Below are positions 60,395 to 64,000 of a stretch of 64,000 nt of DNA, in pieces. The stretch is taken from the NCBI GenBank assembly GCA_963819685.1, contig CAWFXI010000010.1, forward strand, positions 248,001 through 312,000. Reading direction: 5' to 3'. The position numbers were made by a program, and so were the translations under genes. Position 1 is the stretch's first letter; each line of letters begins with the position of its first letter. Origin of the DNA: CAIUGU01 sp963819685 (GTDB lineage: Bacteria > Pseudomonadota > Gammaproteobacteria > Steroidobacterales > Steroidobacteraceae). Below the pieces are notes generated by a model, which was not told where the DNA came from, did no database searches, and was given only the letters and a program-made list of their open reading frames with translations.

Positions 60395-61879
60395 CTAACG
60401 CGGTCCCCCTCTAGAGGACGGACTTGCAGAGTTTTCGGGCTCAGGTGGTGGTTCCGGAGGAATTTCAAAACTCCCTCCCAGCGCCAGGTGGAGATTCGCC
60501 CGCTGGGCCAATTGTTCGCTTTGCACGCGCAGCGAAGCCAGCCGCGCGGATTGCACGTTGATCTGCTGTTGCTGGACGGCGCGCAGATCGGCTCTGCCGA
60601 CACGATAGTTCGACTGCTCCAGCACGAGGGCTCGCTGGCTGTCGGCTACGACTCGTTGCAGGAGTTGATCACGTTCGCCCAGCGCTTCTGCAGCGGCGAG
60701 CGCGTTCTCCACGTCGCCCAGCGCGCGCAGTGCCAGCCGTGCATAGTCGGCAACCGCCTCCTTTTGCTGGGCCGTGCGAATGCCCACTTGCGCAGTCAGC
60801 GCGCCGCCCTGGTAAAGCGGAGCGATCAATGTCGCCCCCACACCGGCCGTCGGGTTTTCGAAGTCACTCTGCAATTCCAGGATGTCGCTCTGAATGGCCG
60901 CGACATTGGCGTTGAGGGTGATCCGCGGCAGGCGCGCCGCCTTGGCTTCTCCGACGCGATTGAAGGCAGCAGCCACGCGACGCTCGGCGGCGACCATGTC
61001 CGGACGTCGTTCCAGCATTTCGAGTGGCAACCCGGCGGGGACGGGGCCGGGAAGCATGGGAAGATCGTGGCGTGCCGCAAGTTCCGCGGCGGGATAGCGA
61101 CCGAGCAACAGCTCGAGCGCGCGCAGCGTGTTCTCATGGGCGAGTCGCACCTGCCTGGCGGCGTCCTGAAACGAGCCCAGGTTGGCGCGCGCCAACACTA
61201 CGTCGCGTTCGTTCCCAGGTCCAATCCGCCAGCGTGTCTCCGCCAGCGTCACCAGCTCCTGCGCGCTCTTTACATTGTCCTCGGCAATCTGCAGCTGCAG
61301 CCACGTCTCGCCGGCGGTGAACCAGCTCTTGGCCATCGTGGCCGCGAGCGATTGCCGTGCAAACTCGAAATCGGCCTGCGTTGAAGCGTAAGTGGCCTCA
61401 TACGCGTTGCGGCCATAGCGCGCCCGGCCCCACAGGTCCAGCTCCCACGAGGCCCCAAGCGAGATGCCCTGCAAGGCGGAGCCGACATCACCGCCGCTCG
61501 TGTTGAGTCCGCCGGTACCAAGGAGGTTCACCGTCGGACGCAGGGCAGCCTTCGCGAGCTGGACGTACTGTGCAGCCTGCTCGACGCGTGTGGCACTGAC
61601 GCGCAGGTCCGTATTGTTGCCCAGCGCCTCCAGAACCAGCGCGTCAAGCTGCAGATCGCCGAATGAAGCGAGCCAGTTGTCCGCGATGGGGCCTGTGCTG
61701 GCGCCTTGCTTCCACGCTTGCTCCGGCGTGAGCTTGCTTAGCGTGGCATCCTGCTGGCGTATCTCTTCGGTCTTTGGCGGCGCCAGCGTCGGGCAACCCG
61801 CAACGAGCGCAGTCCCGCAGACAAGCAACAGTCGGATACCGACTGAAGCCTTGTTGCCTTGGGCGGTGCTCGTATCCAT
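60395..61879 (-). CDS. Efflux outer-membrane factor (NodT/OprM-like lipoprotein)
   Basis: ATG 61879 gives 494 residues; ATG 61891 and TTG 61897 are alternatives in the same frame. It has a lipoprotein signal with lipobox LVAGC and two OEP repeats (ADNWLASFGDLQLDALVLEA, GASWELDLWGRARYGRNAYE, RRPDMVAAERRVAAAFNRVG). It is the outer-membrane channel for the adaptor at 61894, whose stop overlaps this gene's start region. No pump gene lies beside it, so it may work with the YiaV-like adaptor. Confidence 0.92.
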   Translation of the reverse strand: MDTSTAQGNKASVGIRLLLVCGTALVAGCPTLAPPKTEEIRQQDATLSKLTPEQAWKQGASTGPIADNWLASFGDLQLDALVLEALGNNTDLRVSATRVEQAAQYVQLAKAALRPTVNLLGTGGLNTSGGDVGSALQGISLGASWELDLWGRARYGRNAYEATYASTQADFEFARQSLAATMAKSWFTAGETWLQLQIAEDNVKSAQELVTLAETRWRIGPGNERDVVLARANLGSFQDAARQVRLAHENTLRALELLLGRYPAAELAARHDLPMLPGPVPAGLPLEMLERRPDMVAAERRVAAAFNRVGEAKAARLPRITLNANVAAIQSDILELQSDFENPTAGVGATLIAPLYQGGALTAQVGIRTAQQKEAVADYARLALRALGDVENALAAAEALGERDQLLQRVVADSQRALVLEQSNYRVGRADLRAVQQQQINVQSARLASLRVQSEQLAQRANLHLALGGSFEIPPEPPPEPENSASPSSRGGPR

Positions 61880-61893
61880 TCCTGATCGCATCC

Positions 61894-63075
61894 TCAATGG
61901 AGCTTGAGGATCAGCCAGTCGAGCTTGGCGCTGACGCGCAGGATGATCTTGCGGATGACATGGAGGAAATGCCCGCTATCGGTGTATATCGCTCCAGCTC
62001 CGTGCGCGCCTGCGGCCAGGAATATACCCTCGTCCTTGCCGTCCACGAGCAAGCGGACCGCAAGCGCGTTAGGCGGAATGGGCGCCACGCCAGCCGAAGT
62101 GCTGGCCCCGCCAATGGGCAACTGCCCCTGCGCGGTGGCCCACATGATGGAATCCACTTTCAGCTTCACAATGCGGCCCGGATACTGCTTGAAGGAAACT
62201 TCGGCTTCCTGCTCGGGCTTGATCTTGCGGACTTCATTCTGATTATAGATGGCGAGAATCCACTGTTCGTCCTCGACAAAGGTCATCACCGGTTGCGTCA
62301 CCATGATGCTGGCCACCGCACCGGGGCGCAGCGCAACCGAAACCACCGTGCCGTTCGCCGGTGCGTAAAAGGTCGTCTGATCGAGATTCCACTGCGCATC
62401 TGCGAGTTGGGCTTCGGCCTGCGCGATCTGGGCCTTGACCTGCGCGACTTCATCCTGCTCGCCATCCGAGGTCTTGGCGGCCAATTTCTCCCGCACCTGC
62501 GACTGATTGGCGACGCTCGTTGCCAGCTGGCCTTCCAGTTCGGCGAGCTGGGCCGCAGCCTGCTGCTGGTCGAATTTGTTGCCAGCACCGGTTGCGGCAA
62601 GTTCCCGGAATTGTTCCAGGCGCAGGCGGGTGAGTTCCAGGTTGGCATTCGTCGACCTGACCTGGCCAGTGGAGGACTTCAATTGTTCGTCCAGGGTTCG
62701 CTGGTTGGCTTGCGCCGTCAGCAGTTTGGCGCGGAGCATGGACAGGTTGGCTTCGGCGGCCTTTACATCCAGCTCAAATGGTACGGGGTCGATCTTGAAC
62801 AGCACATCGCCCTTCTTGATCGGACGGTTTGCCTCGACAGGCACTTCCGTTACGCGGCCGGTGACTCGTGGCACCACAGGCACGACATAGTTGATCACTC
62901 GCACGTCTGCTGAAGACGGCGCGACGATGTTCAGAAAGAGAATCAGCGCCGTCAGCCCAACGATCGGGATCGTGATGGTGATGACCTGGCTGACGATGTT
63001 CCAGGGCAACCACTTGAACTTGAAGAAGACCAGCCACGCGAAATACGAATAAATGCCGAGCAGGATGATTTCCAT
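61894..63075 (-). CDS. HlyD-family membrane-fusion protein (YiaV-like)
   Basis: The 393-residue protein has two N-terminal helices (ILLGIYSYFAWLVFFKF, VITITIPIVGLTALILFLNI) instead of one, as in YiaV/YibH. It then has lipoyl half-motifs (VVPRVTGRVTEVPVEANRPI, WNLDQTTFYAPANGTVVSVA) around a long coiled-coil hairpin and a beta-barrel region. It starts 3 bp after the YiaW-like gene and precedes the OMF. The trio resembles the YiaW-YiaV pair of enterobacteria plus an outer-membrane channel. Transported compound unknown. Confidence 0.9.
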   Translation of the reverse strand: MEIILLGIYSYFAWLVFFKFKWLPWNIVSQVITITIPIVGLTALILFLNIVAPSSADVRVINYVVPVVPRVTGRVTEVPVEANRPIKKGDVLFKIDPVPFELDVKAAEANLSMLRAKLLTAQANQRTLDEQLKSSTGQVRSTNANLELTRLRLEQFRELAATGAGNKFDQQQAAAQLAELEGQLATSVANQSQVREKLAAKTSDGEQDEVAQVKAQIAQAEAQLADAQWNLDQTTFYAPANGTVVSVALRPGAVASIMVTQPVMTFVEDEQWILAIYNQNEVRKIKPEQEAEVSFKQYPGRIVKLKVDSIMWATAQGQLPIGGASTSAGVAPIPPNALAVRLLVDGKDEGIFLAAGAHGAGAIYTDSGHFLHVIRKIILRVSAKLDWLILKLH

Positions 63076-63078
63076 GGG

Positions 63079-63597
63079 TCAGACCACTTCGCTTCCGGCT
63101 GCCGGCTGGGCAGAGCGCCTGGCTTCAATCTCTGCAATGCGTTGGCGCAGCTGCATGAGCTCCTCGGTGTCGTCATGCGCTGCAGGCTGGGCCTCGTCTT
63201 CGTGGCCGTGCGGCACTTTGTCCGTGCCGTAAGCCATCTTGTACATCACGGGCTTGGAGTAGGCCCAGAGCCACGCGAGCGGCCAGAGCAGACCGCCGAA
63301 AAACAGGGACAGGATGCACAGCGTCTGGATGGCCTTGGCCTGCGGGTGCTGCTTCTGCTCGGCAATCTTCTCCGGAAGAATGTGCACCAGCCAGAACGCG
63401 CCGATGGCCACGACCGGCACAACAAGAAGCACGACCCATGACATCACGTCGGCCGCCGTATCGAGTGCCTCGCCCGCGAGAAACGCGGCTTGCGCATTGC
63501 CCGCAAGCAAGAGCGAAACCGCCAGGAATGCGCGCCGAAGGTGCAGAGTGGGCGATTGCCGGGCTCGGGGCTTAGGGAATCCCACCAATGGCTTCAT
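63079..63597 (-). CDS. DUF3302 (YiaW-like) membrane protein
   Basis: The 172-residue protein matches DUF3302. It has a signal-like N-terminal helix (FLAVSLLLAGNAQAAFLAGE), then VVLLVVPVVAIGAFWLVHIL and SLFFGGLLWPLAWLWAYSKP with the conserved KPVMYKMAYGTDKVPHG. A C-terminal coiled coil ends it. In enterobacteria yiaW is paired with yiaV, as here (3 bp gap to the HlyD-like gene). The function is unknown. Confidence 0.88.
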   Translation of the reverse strand: MKPLVGFPKPRARQSPTLHLRRAFLAVSLLLAGNAQAAFLAGEALDTAADVMSWVVLLVVPVVAIGAFWLVHILPEKIAEQKQHPQAKAIQTLCILSLFFGGLLWPLAWLWAYSKPVMYKMAYGTDKVPHGHEDEAQPAAHDDTEELMQLRQRIAEIEARRSAQPAAGSEVV

Positions 63598-63606
63598 AGT
63601 CGGGCC

Positions 63607-64000
63607 TCATCTGACGAGCTTGTACTGGAAACTGAACTGCAGCCGGCTTGCATCGCCAGTATTGCCGTTGCGCGTTTCCTTGTCACCGTAAATGTACTCG
63701 AGACCCAGGTACATGTTGTTGCTCGGGGCCCAGATGAGGTTGGCCTGCAGATAATTGGTGTTGTCATAGGCGAAACCGCCCTGTTCGGCGCGGTTATCCA
63801 GTTGCACGTAGCTGTAGCTGGCCGTTGAACGCAATTGAGTGCTCCAGATGTGGCGATAGCCCAGCATCCACCCGGAGGTGGTCAGTGTCTGCAGGTTGCC
63901 ATTGGCGTCGATCACCGCCCCACTGCCCGAAGGAAGATCCTGAACATAACGTCCCATGCCATCACCGTAGCTGACGCTCGCAAGTACGCTGTCTGCGCCA
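63607..64000 (-). CDS. DcaP-like porin, C-terminal part (cut by window edge)
   Basis: The frame runs off the right edge and ends at 63607. The visible 130 residues are barrel strands of a DcaP-like trimeric porin: GWMLGYRHIWSTQLRSTASY, NTNYLQANLIWAPSNNMYLG and the final LQFSFQYKLVR, with a Phe near the end. The start is outside the window. It lies 9 bp upstream of the YiaW-like gene on the same strand, so it may belong to the same unit and give solutes access to the periplasm. Confidence 0.75.
   Translation of the reverse strand, partial: GADSVLASVSYGDGMGRYVQDLPSGSGAVIDANGNLQTLTTSGWMLGYRHIWSTQLRSTASYSYVQLDNRAEQGGFAYDNTNYLQANLIWAPSNNMYLGLEYIYGDKETRNGNTGDASRLQFSFQYKLVR

Noticed and set aside
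1..64000. CRISPR arrays, tRNA and rRNA genes, transposases, integron integrase
   Set aside because: I looked for regularly spaced direct repeats, tRNA-like cloverleaf segments and transposase or tyrosine-recombinase motifs and saw none. A tool search could still find a degenerate one.

Overview
The window is GC-rich DNA whose gene content points to a gammaproteobacterium, probably near the Xanthomonadales or Steroidobacterales. The evidence is a soluble SthA transhydrogenase, RND efflux operons, many outer-membrane barrels and lipobox outer-membrane factors. The exact lineage cannot be fixed from sequence alone. No tRNA, rRNA, CRISPR array or recognisable transposase was seen.

Layout. 0-5.2 kb: the 5' part of a Ser/Thr kinase, a histone-H1-like basic peptide, msrB, a secreted TPR protein, TspO, a GNAT enzyme, a cupin, and DUF1801, AHSA1 and GFA genes. 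5.4-8.9 kb: an accessory island with brnTA, relics of a second toxin-antitoxin (TA) pair, a DUF167 gene, a phosphatase, a ~400 bp repeat and an intact ParE-type TA pair. 8.9-23.6 kb: a complete nitrate-assimilation locus on the minus strand, in transcription order nrtA-nrtB-nrtCD-porin-nasT-nasS, then nirB-nirD/oxidoreductase-nasA. 24-26.5 kb: sthA, a basic coiled-coil protein and OsmC. 25.99-28.86 kb: a head-to-tail series of small minus-strand genes separated by attC-like sites, an integron cassette array with no integrase in the window. 28.9-30.2 kb: a second copy of the ~400 bp repeat and a second TA pair. 30.2-47.8 kb: three efflux systems (TetR-RND-OMF, a MacA/MacB-like ABC system, and a MarR-linked MFP-RND pair) with YceI and MOSC genes between. 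47.8-56.8 kb: envelope genes including DUF481, a PlpD-like patatin autotransporter, DUF3313 and several outer-membrane barrels. 56.9-60.3 kb: membrane proteins including a VIT-like protein, a Ca2+/H+ exchanger and a K+-channel protein. 60.4-64 kb: an OMF, YiaV-like and YiaW-like proteins, and the 3' part of a DcaP-like porin.

How the parts work together. The nitrate locus joins uptake (NrtABC plus a porin), reduction (NasA, NirB, NirD) and sensing (NasS-NasT). Both transcription units, the one starting at nrtA and the one starting at nirB, have a near-consensus sigma-54 promoter. Each promoter is followed by a leader with two hairpins and a U-tract terminator, the layout expected for NasT (ANTAR) antitermination. 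Expression should therefore need nitrogen limitation (sigma-54) and nitrate (NasS release of NasT) together.

Caution. At least 18 places show a conserved protein continuing in another frame: nasA twice, one RND pump four times, plus a porin, an MFP, cax, several barrels and cassette genes. This density suggests indel errors in the sequence at least as much as real gene decay. Such loci are listed as pseudogenes covering the full reconstructed extent.
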